From: Bacteroidota bacterium
GTDB lineage: Bacteria; Bacteroidota; Bacteroidia; 2-12-FULL-35-15
Assembly (NCBI GenBank): GCA_947504725.1
Contig: CANNHN010000001.1
Location: forward strand, 62,001 to 126,000
Direction of reading: 5' to 3'
DNA length: 64,000 nucleotides
The position numbers and the translations under genes are program-made. The notes below the pieces were generated by a model that was not told the origin of the DNA, made no database searches, and saw nothing but the letters and a program-made list of their open reading frames with translations. The first letter of the stretch is position 1. The number at the start of each line of letters is the position of its first letter. Of the stretch, positions 8,598 through 17,242 are shown piece by piece.

Positions 8598-9560
8598 TTA
8601 TTTCCCCGTCATCCATTTTTCTACCTTTTTAATAAAGTCGGCAACCTGCTGTGCTGGCCATAATGGAAGCTGTTTGCCATCACTTATTTGGCAGTAGAGT
8701 GTCATTTGAAATAAAGCTCGTAAAGTGCTGAAATAGGGAAGGAGCTCAAGTTCTTTTTCGGATAATTTACGTTGCGTTTGATAGCCTTTCATAAAAGCAT
8801 CTATAATCTCTTTTGGTTTGTTTTTATGGTCATACCACATAAATACTCCAATATCATAAATTAAATACCCGTCTCCGAAAAAATCAAAATCGAAAAACGT
8901 GAATTCGTTGTTGGTAGTGATGTGAAAATTTTCTGCTTGCAAATCACCGTGACAAACTCCTGAAGCCAATTGTGTTTTATCGATGTTTAGAAAAAGCTTG
9001 TTGAAATAACCTTTTAACTGAACAACATATTTGTATTCATCAGGATGATTGATCAATATTGGTTTTAATGTAGTAAGCGTTTTCTCAAATTGATAGTCGA
9101 TATCATAGTTATGAGCAGAAGTACCGAAATTTTTATTCTGTGATAATAAATGAATTTTTCCTGTTTGAATTCCCAATAATTCTGCTTGTTCAATAGTGAG
9201 TTTTCTAACTTGTTCGCCATCTGCATAGGAAAACAAAACAGCATAACGAATTCCTTCAGGTGCTCCTATTGATTGAATAAATTGCTTTTGGCTGTCTGAA
9301 ATGGGAAAAGAAACAGAAATTCCTCCATCTTTTAAATGGTTAAGAAACTTTAATTCAGATTCAATGCTTTCCAAGCTTCTCCAATTGTGTTTGTATACTC
9401 TGAGAATGTATTTGTCTGTTCCTTTTTGGATCAAATAAGTATCATTAAAACCTCTTTTTAAAAAAGTAATAGAGGTAGAGTTTGGAAATGAATATTTTTG
9501 ACATACGAGTTCCAACAATGCTTGAGTTGATAAAGAAGAATATTCGATTGGGAAAGTCAT
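8598..9560 (-). CDS. APH-fold phosphotransferase (aminoglycoside/homoserine kinase-like)
   Basis: About 320 residues from the ATG at 9560; the upstream TTG is not needed. The fold is the APH/choline kinase type. The N-lobe carries KRGFNDTYLI and YILRVY. The catalytic loop HGDLQAEN spans residues 204-211. The metal-binding DFD in FFDFDFFGDG lies at 224-226. This family phosphorylates small hydroxyl compounds such as homoserine, choline or aminoglycosides, and the substrate cannot be chosen from sequence. No resistance context is seen. The start is divergent from the TIGR02117-like gene, 72 bases away. Confidence 0.85.
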   Translation of the reverse strand: MTFPIEYSSLSTQALLELVCQKYSFPNSTSITFLKRGFNDTYLIQKGTDKYILRVYKHNWRSLESIESELKFLNHLKDGGISVSFPISDSQKQFIQSIGAPEGIRYAVLFSYADGEQVRKLTIEQAELLGIQTGKIHLLSQNKNFGTSAHNYDIDYQFEKTLTTLKPILINHPDEYKYVVQLKGYFNKLFLNIDKTQLASGVCHGDLQAENFHITTNNEFTFFDFDFFGDGYLIYDIGVFMWYDHKNKPKEIIDAFMKGYQTQRKLSEKELELLPYFSTLRALFQMTLYCQISDGKQLPLWPAQQVADFIKKVEKWMTGK

Positions 9561-9632
9561 ATGCAAATGTAGGATTTTTGGCAATTGTATACTAAACCAA
9601 TTCTATTCACGTTTAAATGTAATTTTAAAACA

Positions 9633-10316
9633 ATGGTTACTCTTAAAACCTTTTTCCGTTATATCTTTCGTATCCTTCTTGGGTTTATCGCTTTTGTACT
9701 TTTGTATCTTCTTTTTGCTTGGCTTTTGCCATTCTGGAAAGTCAATTCTTCTTTTGCAAATGCAAGTAAAGGAGTAGAGATTTATATTCAATCGAATGGA
9801 GTACATACCGATATTGTAATGCCTGTTAAAAGTGAAGAAATAAACTGGGATGAGATGTTGCCTTATTCTGATTTTAAAAATGTGACAGCAGACTATAAAT
9901 ATGTTGCATTAGGGTGGGGCGACAAAGGTTTTTTTATAGATACTCCAACTTGGGACGATTTAACATTCTCAACAGCATTTAAAGCTGCATTTGGCCTTGG
10001 AACAACTGCGATGCATGTAACTTATAAATACAATACACCAAAGTTGACAGAATCGTGCAGAAAACTGACCATCACTAAAGAGCAATATCAAAAGTTGATT
10101 TCAACTATTCTAGAATCGTTTGAGTTAAAGGCTGGAATACCAATCTGGATTAATCACTCTGGTTATACGCAACAAGATTGCTTTTATGAAGCGAACGGAA
10201 CGTATAGCATGTTTAAAACATGCAATGTGTGGACAGGAAAAACATTGCAAGCTGCAGAAATTAAAATAGGAGTGTGGACACCTTTAGAAAGCGGGATTGT
10301 GGGGCATATGGAGTAG
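9633..10316 (+). CDS. TIGR02117/DUF2459-family membrane-anchored protein
   Basis: About 227 residues from the ATG at 9633, which puts a single transmembrane helix (FIAFVLLYLLFAWLLPF) near residues 15-31. An upstream TTG start is less likely. The body contains NGVHTDIVMPV, YVALGWGDKGFFI, DTPTWDDL and TAMHVTY, the pattern of the TIGR02117 family (sometimes called urease-region protein, though no urease genes are here). The conserved His, Asp and Cys residues suggest a hydrolase-like fold, but no activity has been assigned that I know of. Confidence 0.8.
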   Translation: MVTLKTFFRYIFRILLGFIAFVLLYLLFAWLLPFWKVNSSFANASKGVEIYIQSNGVHTDIVMPVKSEEINWDEMLPYSDFKNVTADYKYVALGWGDKGFFIDTPTWDDLTFSTAFKAAFGLGTTAMHVTYKYNTPKLTESCRKLTITKEQYQKLISTILESFELKAGIPIWINHSGYTQQDCFYEANGTYSMFKTCNVWTGKTLQAAEIKIGVWTPLESGIVGHME

Positions 10317-10334
10317 CATTTGAGTTGCGAGGAT

Positions 10335-10366
10335 AAAGATTTCTCGACTCCGCTCGAACAATGAGC
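10335..10366. repeat. Dispersed intergenic repeat, family A (one arm)
   Basis: On the minus strand this reads as a TTCGAGCGGAGTCGAGAAATCTTT-like element. The same core occurs at 13138-13200 and 21487-21574. It lies between convergent genes. About 40-70 bases downstream is a second repeat-like stretch (GAAAATCTGCGTTCAAATTC, near 10413-10432). Confidence 0.6.
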
Positions 10367-10438
10367 ACTTCAGTAAAAAAATAAAAAATCCTTTTTCATC
10401 ATGAAGATCATGAAAATCTGCGTTCAAATTCACCCATG

Positions 10439-11563
10439 CTACTGAAGAATCAGCTTTCCAGTCGCCAACAAATTGTCATCACCAATAAACTTATAAATGT
10501 AAATACCGCTTCTCAGCTCATCTCTATTTATAGTTGTTTCTGACGTGTTAAGTTCTTTAATGAATTTAACTTCTCTTCCATTAACATCATAAAGAGTAAA
10601 CGAAATTTTTGCAAAAGCATTTAAACATTCTGGATTAAATGAGATGGTTGCATTTTCTACAATTGGATTTGGATATATTTTTACACTGGATTTGAATTTA
10701 TCCATTTCTCCAATTCCATTTGAATTAGGATCAAATACCCATAAATCTTTTGTAGTTAAAGAATCATAGCCTGTAGAAATGTATCCATATTCTCCAATTG
10801 AAAAGCCAACAGCATTAGAGCGAGCTGTACCTGCAAAATTTGTTATTGCGGACCAAGCATTTGTTAATGAATTAAATTTCCAAAAATCTTTTCTATTAGA
10901 TAATGTATTGTCATAACCAGTTCCAACATATGCATCGGTTCCAATTACAAAACAAGCAGCTCCGTAACGAGGTGTTCCGCCATAAGGAGCAACAGAGAAC
11001 CATGAATTTGCAGTTGCATCGTATTTGTAAAAATCGCCTTTGAATGCTCCGTCATCACCTGTTCCCACGTATGCTTTTGTTCCTATTGTGAATGCTATTG
11101 GCAGTCTTCTTGGAGTTCCGGGATAAGGTGCTTTGATTGTCCAGCTATTTGAAGCAACATTGTACATCCATAAATCATTTTTAAAACCAGAGATATCTTG
11201 TCCGCAAGCAATGTATCCATTTCCTCCCAATTCAAATCCAACAGCAGATCTTCTGGGTGTTCCCGCAAAATTTGCTTTTTGAGTCCAAAGGTCAGCTCCA
11301 GCATCATATTCCCAGCAATCTAAATTAAATGGGTTTGAACTTTGTCCACAACATACATATGCTTTTGTTCCTATGGTAAAACAAGAAGCAGCATCTCGCG
11401 ATAAGCCCGAGCCAGTTGCTCCACCAATGCTCGTTACTGCAGTCCATGTATCACTAGCTGGAATATAAACACTGAAATTTCTTTTGAAGCTTGAGCTGTC
11501 GTATCCCGTTCCTACAAATGCAACAGTTCCAATTGAAAATGCAACATATAGGTATTCTGAAAT
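10439..11563 (-). pseudogene. 5'-truncated kelch-repeat protein with T9SS type A sorting domain
   Basis: The reading frame is open for about 374 residues, from just below a TGA at 11564-11566 to the stop at 10439. It encodes at least five kelch-like blades of the pattern VGFxIGxxAYVGTGYD...FWKFNSLTNAW (for example FTIGTKAYVGTGDD and FSIGEYGYISTGYD). A T9SS type A sorting domain follows (KIYPNPIVENATISF, LYDVNGREVKF, RSGIYIYKF). No ATG or signal peptide occurs in frame, and the only TTG (11230) would start mid-propeller. An exported protein needs a signal peptide, so this looks like a remnant that lost its 5' end. A frameshift or unusual start is the alternative. Confidence 0.7.
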
Positions 11564-11594
11564 TCATAAGAAGTAGAGTAATTTTTTATAAAGC

Positions 11595-11613
11595 TAATGT
11601 AAAGTTTACATTA
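11595..11613. promoter_or_regulatory. 19-bp near-perfect palindrome
   Basis: TAATGTAAA and TTTACATTA flank one central G, giving a 9+1+9 inverted repeat. It lies in the 197-base gap between the truncated kelch frame and the gene at 11761. The symmetry and AT-rich arms suit a dimeric regulator's operator, but this is inference only. Confidence 0.4.
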
Positions 11614-11760
11614 ATACAATTTTTTTTGACTCTTTTTGATTGAATATGAAAAATGGTGAATTGATATGAACATTGTTTATAATCGTTTGGAAATAAATGT
11701 GGTAAGAATTTGACTTTAATCGAAATAGTTTGTAATTTTAAGGTATAAAACTCCAATTTC

Positions 11761-12243
11761 GTGATATCAAAACGATTTAGATATTGTTTGTCAATAGCAT
11801 TCTGTTTGCCTGCATTTGTTGTTTATTCTCAACCAAATGCACAAGGCAATCAGTCGGGAGTAACCATTATTGGTGATAATCCACAAACAAATAACGATAA
11901 CGACCCTAACGATTTTATTAATTCAAATCCTTATACCGAAAATAACGAACCCCAAATTCAACAACAAATGACAGCTCAGAATATTGAGCCTACTTTGGAG
12001 AATGGTTTTCACATTCGTTTTGAGTTAAATCAAGCCTCTCAAGAATACAATATTAAGCCTGCCGATCCAACATCCATGTCTTCTGGTTTTACTTCTTCTG
12101 GTGGCGGTAGTGCTTCTGTTGGAAAAACAAAAAAGCATGGTACTTCTCTTGGGGAACTTACTTTTAATGCAAAAAAGCGTTTCAGGTCCTGGTTTCCAAA
12201 ACGTAAAAAACGCTACCGTCCGCATCTTTGCGGTAGATTCTAA
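11761..12243 (+). CDS. Secreted protein with Asn/Asp-rich middle and basic C-terminus, unknown function
   Basis: This 160-residue protein starts at a GTG and has a signal peptide ending near FVVYSQ. A low-complexity Asn/Asp/Gln-rich region (residues 25-70) follows, then a Ser/Gly linker (GFTSSGGGSASVG), and a strongly basic tail rich in Lys, Arg and aromatic residues (FNAKKRFRSWFPKRKKRYRP) ending in LCGRF. I do not recognise the family. The tail could bind lipopolysaccharide, peptidoglycan or nucleic acid. It is 49 bases upstream of the SUMF1 lipoprotein gene and may share its transcript. Confidence 0.65.
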   Translation: MISKRFRYCLSIAFCLPAFVVYSQPNAQGNQSGVTIIGDNPQTNNDNDPNDFINSNPYTENNEPQIQQQMTAQNIEPTLENGFHIRFELNQASQEYNIKPADPTSMSSGFTSSGGGSASVGKTKKHGTSLGELTFNAKKRFRSWFPKRKKRYRPHLCGRF

Positions 12244-12292
12244 GCTACTGTATCTTTTATTTATAATTTGGTTATAAGAGAAAACCTCTCTT

Positions 12293-13102
12293 ATGAAAAA
12301 TCTATTAGCTCTTTCCATTCTTCTTTTGTTTTCTGTTAGTTGTAAAACGCAATATGATGTTGTTCGAAAGATTGAGAAAGAACATCGTTATGCTCCTCCA
12401 GGAACGGTTTGGTTGAAAGATTCCATTTATATAGATATGTGCGAAGTTCGAAATCTAGATTATCTTGAGTATACACTTTGGGTAAAAAAGTACGATTTTG
12501 CAAACTATGAAAAAATGTTGCCAGATACTACAGTTTGGAGACATAAGTTTAGTTATAACGAACCTTATGTTAAGTATTTTTTTGGACATCCAGCATATTA
12601 TCAATATCCAGTTGTTGGTGTTAGCTACGAACAAGCTATGGCATTTTGTAAATGGAGAACTGAAAGAGTAAAAGAGTTTGCAAAATTAATCTCTCCAAAA
12701 TCGAAATATGCTTCTTCGTATAATAACTACAACTATTATTATCGCTTACCAACCAAAGAAGAATGGGAGTATGCGGCTGGTGCAGAAACAAATAGTAAGT
12801 ATGGGTTTGAGAAAATGCAATCAAAGGATAATTCACCCAATTTTAATATTAAAGAAACATATATGTTAGGCTATTTTAAGCCTGGAGTTGATATTTTGGT
12901 TCCGGTAATTTATAAAAAGCCTAACAGTTATGGTTTATTCAATACAATTGGCAATGTTGCTGAAATGACAGCAGAAAAGGGCATAAGCAAAGGAGGCGGT
13001 TGGATTAATTCCATTGCGGATTGTGAAATTAGCGATTCTGTAAAATTCGAAAGCCCATCTTCTTGGCTTGGTTTTAGATGTGTATGTGTTGTGACAAAAT
13101 AA
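12293..13102 (+). CDS. Lipoprotein with SUMF1/FGE-sulfatase fold (GldK/PorK-like)
   Basis: This 269-residue protein has a lipobox (LLFSVSC, Cys17), so it is a predicted lipoprotein. The mature part shows the FGE-like fold: YIDMCEVRNLDYLEY near the start, VVGVSYEQAMAFCKWR, YRLPTKEEWEYAAG, NTIGNVAEM, SKGGGW and LGFRCV. In Bacteroidota, SUMF1-fold lipoproteins include GldK/PorK, which form the periplasmic ring of the T9SS. This one is shorter than GldK, which exceeds 400 residues from memory, so it is a relative rather than a clear orthologue. Its neighbours are envelope proteins. Confidence 0.8.
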   Translation: MKNLLALSILLLFSVSCKTQYDVVRKIEKEHRYAPPGTVWLKDSIYIDMCEVRNLDYLEYTLWVKKYDFANYEKMLPDTTVWRHKFSYNEPYVKYFFGHPAYYQYPVVGVSYEQAMAFCKWRTERVKEFAKLISPKSKYASSYNNYNYYYRLPTKEEWEYAAGAETNSKYGFEKMQSKDNSPNFNIKETYMLGYFKPGVDILVPVIYKKPNSYGLFNTIGNVAEMTAEKGISKGGGWINSIADCEISDSVKFESPSSWLGFRCVCVVTK

Positions 13103-13137
13103 TTTTTAGCTTTGTGTAGATCTTCTTTTTGCATTTT

Positions 13138-13200
13138 TTTGTCATTTCGACCGAAGATCATTTGTCATTTCGACCGAAGCGGAGAAATCTATTTACTTTT
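13138..13200. repeat. Dispersed intergenic repeat, family A (tandem arms)
   Basis: TTTGTCATTTCGACCGAAG occurs twice in direct orientation (13138-13156 and 13161-13179). The second copy continues into CGGAGAAATCTATTTA. The same sequence family recurs, inverted, at 10335-10366 and 21545-21574. It fills most of the gap before the OmpA-family gene. Confidence 0.7.
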
Positions 13201-13215
13201 TAAAGAAAATTAGTA

Positions 13216-14112
13216 TTGAAAAACGTATTCTTAATAGCACTTTTTTTATTTTTCTCCCTTTTTTCTTTCTCACAAACTCCAGGAAAAAAATATGCTGCAG
13301 GAAATGGTGGTGAAATTTTTCTTCCTCAAGGAGATATTTCTTTTGCTGACGAAGTAGTTGATTTCAAGCGTGGAGATCCAGATGCAGTCTCAGAAGCTTG
13401 CGATTCGATGTTGTCTATCGGTGTTGCCGATTTTGCTGGTGTGGCTTCTAATTTTACGTCTTTAGGATGTGGTGGAATACTCACAGTTCGCTTTTCTGAT
13501 AATGCATTAATCAATATTCCTGGCCCTGATTTATATGTTTTTGAAGTTGGAAAATACATTGAAACAACTCAATTATTTGTTTCTCAGGACGGCATTGTAT
13601 GGATTAATGTTGGGGCAATTAGTGGTGGTGTATCTTCTGTGGATATTGGCGATTCTGTAAAAAAAGACGAAGTATTTCATTATGCGAAATTGGAAGATTT
13701 AAAAACCGATTGCAAAGGTTCTTGGCCTGGCGCAGATATAGATGCGATTGCTGCAATTGGCTCAGGAGTTCAATTTAACTTAAGTAGTGCCGTATTATTT
13801 GATTTTGATAAGTATGATTTGTTAGCAAATTCTAAACAGGAATTGGATAGAATTGTTGAACAAATTAAAAGACAAAAGCCTTCGAGCGTTATTATAGAAG
13901 GACATACTGATAATATCGGACAAGAAATTTATAATCAGACTTTGTCAGAAAAAAGAGCAACATCGGTAAAAGACTATATTCTATCAAAAACAGGAACGTC
14001 TGGTACGAAGTCTAAATCCATTGGTTATGGAAGCAAATTGCCTATTTCATCAAATAAAAGCAAAGAAGGACAAGATAATAACCGAAGGGTTAGTGTTATT
14101 TTGATCCCTTAA
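13216..14112 (+). CDS. OmpA-family peptidoglycan-binding outer-membrane protein
   Basis: This 298-residue protein begins with a TTG that directly gives a signal peptide (LKNVFLIALFLFF...FSQ). An N-terminal beta-sandwich region (about residues 20-185) contains GGILTVRFSDN, GPDLYVFEVG and PGADIDAIAAIG. The C-terminal OmpA domain (about 190-298) has VLFDFDKYDL, IIEGHTDNIG and DNNRRVSVIL, the peptidoglycan-binding signature. It lies between the SUMF1 lipoprotein and a PorE-like TPR/PD40 protein that lacks its own OmpA domain. The two genes may therefore supply the parts that PorE carries on one chain. Confidence 0.85.
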   Translation: MKNVFLIALFLFFSLFSFSQTPGKKYAAGNGGEIFLPQGDISFADEVVDFKRGDPDAVSEACDSMLSIGVADFAGVASNFTSLGCGGILTVRFSDNALINIPGPDLYVFEVGKYIETTQLFVSQDGIVWINVGAISGGVSSVDIGDSVKKDEVFHYAKLEDLKTDCKGSWPGADIDAIAAIGSGVQFNLSSAVLFDFDKYDLLANSKQELDRIVEQIKRQKPSSVIIEGHTDNIGQEIYNQTLSEKRATSVKDYILSKTGTSGTKSKSIGYGSKLPISSNKSKEGQDNNRRVSVILIP

Positions 14113-14185
14113 TTCTCTCCCTTTCAATATTGTTCAATTTAAGGTTTTGTTCTAGAAAACGTTATTTTCAATCAATTCATCTATT

Positions 14186-14208
14186 AAAAGCAATCATTCG
14201 TTGCTTTT
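14186..14208 (+). terminator. Rho-independent terminator after the OmpA-family gene
   Basis: AAAAGCAA (14186-14193) pairs with TTGCTTTT (14201-14208) around a 7-base loop and runs into a T-tract. It lies 70-100 bases after the stop at 14112. It directly precedes a TATCTTTG promoter box, so the two transcripts are probably separate. Confidence 0.6.
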
Positions 14209-14211
14209 TTT

Positions 14212-14219
14212 TATCTTTG
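14212..14219 (+). promoter_or_regulatory. Bacteroidota -7 box (TATCTTTG) for the TPR/PD40 gene
   Basis: TATCTTTG matches TAnnTTTG, the -7 element used by the Bacteroidota primary sigma factor. It lies 32 bases upstream of the chosen ATG at 14252. A -33 TTG at the ideal spacing is not obvious. Confidence 0.55.
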
Positions 14220-14251
14220 CAGTCCAAAATAAAAACATATCAATAAATACA

Positions 14252-15844
14252 ATGAAAAAATTACACCCTTTTATTCTTTTAACTTTTATTTTATTGACTT
14301 CTAATGTTATTAAAGCTCAATCGGATAAAAAAGTTGACCCATTCTTGGCTGATCAAAAATTTATCAACGGAAACTATGAGGCTGCATTAGAGGATTACTT
14401 GCAATTGCTAGATGATTCTAAAACAGATAAATACAATTACAACATTGCTATTTGTTATTTAAATACAAACATTAATAAAACGAAGGCAATTCCATATTTG
14501 GAAATTCTTACTCGTAAACCGAAGTTCGACCCTAATGCAATGTATTTGTTAGGCCGAGCTTACCATTATGGATTTCGTTTTGATGATGCAATTAAAGCAT
14601 TCACTTCATTTAAACAAACTGGAAGAGGTAATGCTGACAACCTTGGAGATGTAGATCGTCAAATCCAATTTTGTATTAATGCAAAGGAGTTGATGAAATT
14701 CCCTTTAGATGTGAAATTCGAAAATCTTGGGGCAAATGTAAATTCTCCTTATACCGATTATTATCCTTTTGTTCCAAGCGATGAATCATTTATTATGTTT
14801 AATACACGTAGACCAGATGAGGGTGCTGAAGTAGTTAAAGAAGATGGTACACATCCAGCCGCAATCTATGTTTCTAAAGTAACAGATGGTGCTTTTGTGA
14901 AATCAAAAAACATTGGACCACCCATTGCAAAAAAAGAAGGTGAACAGGAAATTATTGGCTTGTCGGCAACTGGAGAAATTATGTTGTTGTATTATACCAA
15001 CCTAAAAGGCGTTGGTGATATATATAGCACAACTACTGATAAAAATAAAAGTTTTAAACCTGCAGATAAATTAGATGAAAATATTAATTCATCAAAAGCT
15101 GAAGAAATTGCTGCTTGTATCAGTACTGATGGTACTATTTTGTATTTCGCTAGTAACCGTTTAGGTGGTAAAGGTGGTACTGATTTGTATTTCAGTAGAA
15201 AACTACCAAATGGTTTGTGGGGTCCTGCTCAAAACATGGGAGGTGATGTAAATACTGCTTTTGATGAAGACTTTCCAAACGTTTCTGCTGATGGTAAGGT
15301 AATGTATTTTAGTTCAAACGGACATACAACTATGGGTGGTTACGATATTTTCAAGGCAGAATTTAGTGTTGAAACAAAACAATTTACAAATCCTAAAAAC
15401 ATTGGATATCCTATCAATACCCCTGAAGACAATTTCAACTTCCGTATTTCTAGTAATGGCCGCTTTGGATATATTGCAGCTTTACGCGAAGGAGGATTTG
15501 GTGATTTAGATATTTATCGTGTTACATTAAACCAAATAGAACAACAATATTCAGCTATCCATGGTGATATTTCTTCTGCTGATTCAACTCAAAAATTGAA
15601 TTTTTCTGATGTTTTCATTACTGTTACGGATAGTAAATCTCAAGAGGTAACAGGAACGTATATTCCAAATGCAAATACTGGTCGTTATGTAATGGTATTG
15701 GCTCCGGGTATTTATGAAATGAGCTTGGAAGCAAATGGATTTCAAACTGTTTCAGAGAAGATAACTGTATTAGATAAAAGTTCGTTTAGATTCGAAATAT
15801 CGAAAGACATTCAACTCAAACCTGAAGGGTTTCAGACGAAATAA
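14252..15844 (+). CDS. TPR / PD40 propeller / regulatory-domain protein (PorE-like, without OmpA domain)
   Basis: About 530 residues from the ATG at 14252, which gives the signal peptide MKKLHPFILL...IKAQ. The order is: TPR-like helices (about 20-140: YEAALEDYLQLL, AMYLLGRAYHYGFRFDDAIKAF); PD40 blades (about 155-430: ILYFASNRLGGKGGTDLYFS, VMYFSSNGHTTMGGYDIFKA); and a carboxypeptidase regulatory-like domain (about 440-530). PorE of the T9SS has these three plus a C-terminal OmpA domain, which is missing here. An OmpA-domain protein is encoded immediately upstream. The N-terminal half is homologous to the giant protein at 51108. Confidence 0.8.
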   Translation: MKKLHPFILLTFILLTSNVIKAQSDKKVDPFLADQKFINGNYEAALEDYLQLLDDSKTDKYNYNIAICYLNTNINKTKAIPYLEILTRKPKFDPNAMYLLGRAYHYGFRFDDAIKAFTSFKQTGRGNADNLGDVDRQIQFCINAKELMKFPLDVKFENLGANVNSPYTDYYPFVPSDESFIMFNTRRPDEGAEVVKEDGTHPAAIYVSKVTDGAFVKSKNIGPPIAKKEGEQEIIGLSATGEIMLLYYTNLKGVGDIYSTTTDKNKSFKPADKLDENINSSKAEEIAACISTDGTILYFASNRLGGKGGTDLYFSRKLPNGLWGPAQNMGGDVNTAFDEDFPNVSADGKVMYFSSNGHTTMGGYDIFKAEFSVETKQFTNPKNIGYPINTPEDNFNFRISSNGRFGYIAALREGGFGDLDIYRVTLNQIEQQYSAIHGDISSADSTQKLNFSDVFITVTDSKSQEVTGTYIPNANTGRYVMVLAPGIYEMSLEANGFQTVSEKITVLDKSSFRFEISKDIQLKPEGFQTK

Positions 15845-15850
15845 GTTTTT

Positions 15851-15882
15851 AAAAAGCATCGCAAATAAAAGCGGTGCTTTTT
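15851..15882 (+). terminator. Rho-independent terminator after the TPR/PD40 gene
   Basis: AAAAAGCATCGC (15851-15862) pairs with GCGGTGCTTTTT (15871-15882) with one T-G wobble and an 8-base loop, followed by T residues. It starts 6 bases after the stop. Confidence 0.85.
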
Positions 15883-15885
15883 TAT

Positions 15886-15913
15886 TTTGCACTGCTTTTA
15901 TTCGGTAATTTTG
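15886..15913 (+). promoter_or_regulatory. Promoter for the NADH dehydrogenase gene
   Basis: A TTTG (15886-15889) is followed after 16 bases by TAATTTTG (15906-15913), matching TAnnTTTG. The ATG lies 20 bases further on. Spacing is slightly short of the 17-19 typical of Flavobacterium. Confidence 0.55.
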
Positions 15914-15933
15914 CAATATAATTTTATTGATCT

Positions 15934-17238
15934 ATGAGTATAAAAGCCAATATCGCTGAAACTTCGCAAAAACGAATTGTAATTGTAGGAGGAGGATTTG
16001 GTGGATTGCAACTCGCACGAAAATTATTAAAGTTGGATTACCAAATCGTGCTGATTGATAAAAATAATTACCACCAATTTCAACCTTTGTTTTATCAAGT
16101 TGCAACAGCAGGCTTAGAACCAAGTACCATCTCTTTTCCTTTTCGCAAAATTTTTCAGAATAAAAAAAATATTCACATTCGTGTTGCGGAAGTAAATGCA
16201 ATTCGTTCTGCCGATAATCAACTTGACACTTCCATTGGTGTTATTGATTATCATCATTTGGTGATTGCTATTGGTGCTGACACAAATTTTTTTGGAAATA
16301 AAAAAATGATGGAATTGGCTTATCCAATGAAATCAGTAAGTGAAGCTTTAACTTTAAGAAATACCATTTTACAAAACTATGAGAATGCTTTATCTGAATC
16401 TGACAAAGAGAAAAGAAAGCAATTGATGAGCGTGGTGGTGGTTGGTGGTGGCGCAACAGGTGTTGAAGTTGCGGGTACTTTGGCTGAGATGCGAAAAAGC
16501 ATTTTGCCAAAAGATTATCCTGAATTGGATTTTAAAATGATGCAAGTTTATCTGTTGGAAGGCTCGCCAAAAGTATTGAATGTAATGTCGGACAACGCAT
16601 CTTCAAAAGCGGAAGAATATTTAAAAGACCTTGGAGTGAACGTTTTTTTAAATGCAAGAGTGAAGGAGTATGATGGAGAGAATGTGTTTTTAGAAAATGG
16701 AAAAGAGATTCCAACGAAGACATTGGTATGGGCTGCAGGTGTTATCGGGAATAAAATTCAAGGTTTAAGTCCAGATGTAATTACTTCATCTAACCGAATA
16801 AAAGTAAATCGTAACAATAGAGTAGAAGGCTGCGAAAACATTTATGCCATTGGCGATATTGCATTTATGATAGAAGATAAATATCCAAAAGGACATCCAC
16901 AAGTTGCTCAAGTTGCCATTCAGCAGGCATTAGCGTTATCAAAGTATTTTAAAAATTTATTGCAAAATAAAACTTCAATTGATTTTTCATATAATGATTT
17001 AGGCTCTATGGCAACTATTGGTAGAAATAAAGCTGTTGCTGATTTGCCTAACATTAAATTTGCTGGATTTTTTGCTTGGTTGGTGTGGATGTTTATTCAC
17101 TTGATGTCATTGGTCGGAGGAAAAAACAGATTGTTTGCATTTATCAACTGGGCGTGGAGTTATATTACATTTGACCAATCTTTGAGGTTAATTATTAAAC
17201 AATCTTCGAGAGATAAATTTTTAGAGGATAAAAAATAA
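15934..17238 (+). CDS. ndh: Type II NADH:quinone oxidoreductase (NDH-2)
   Basis: This 434-residue FAD enzyme passes electrons from NADH to quinone at the inner membrane without pumping protons. The FAD dinucleotide fold is IVIVGGGFGGLQLARKL near residues 15-31. The NADH fold is VVVVGGGATGVEVAGTL near 166-182. YAIGDIAF is the second FAD motif. A C-terminal hydrophobic amphipathic segment (about 368-400: FFAWLVWMFIHLMSLVG) fits membrane attachment. It has its own promoter and is followed 4 bases later by a DinB-like gene. Confidence 0.93.
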   Translation: MSIKANIAETSQKRIVIVGGGFGGLQLARKLLKLDYQIVLIDKNNYHQFQPLFYQVATAGLEPSTISFPFRKIFQNKKNIHIRVAEVNAIRSADNQLDTSIGVIDYHHLVIAIGADTNFFGNKKMMELAYPMKSVSEALTLRNTILQNYENALSESDKEKRKQLMSVVVVGGGATGVEVAGTLAEMRKSILPKDYPELDFKMMQVYLLEGSPKVLNVMSDNASSKAEEYLKDLGVNVFLNARVKEYDGENVFLENGKEIPTKTLVWAAGVIGNKIQGLSPDVITSSNRIKVNRNNRVEGCENIYAIGDIAFMIEDKYPKGHPQVAQVAIQQALALSKYFKNLLQNKTSIDFSYNDLGSMATIGRNKAVADLPNIKFAGFFAWLVWMFIHLMSLVGGKNRLFAFINWAWSYITFDQSLRLIIKQSSRDKFLEDKK

Positions 17239-17242
17239 AATT

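Noticed and set aside
11564-11567. ATG at 11567 (minus strand) as the start of the kelch protein
   Set aside because: It is in a different frame; its translation is Cys-rich with no kelch pattern and ends soon. A frameshift could join them but I saw no slippery site.
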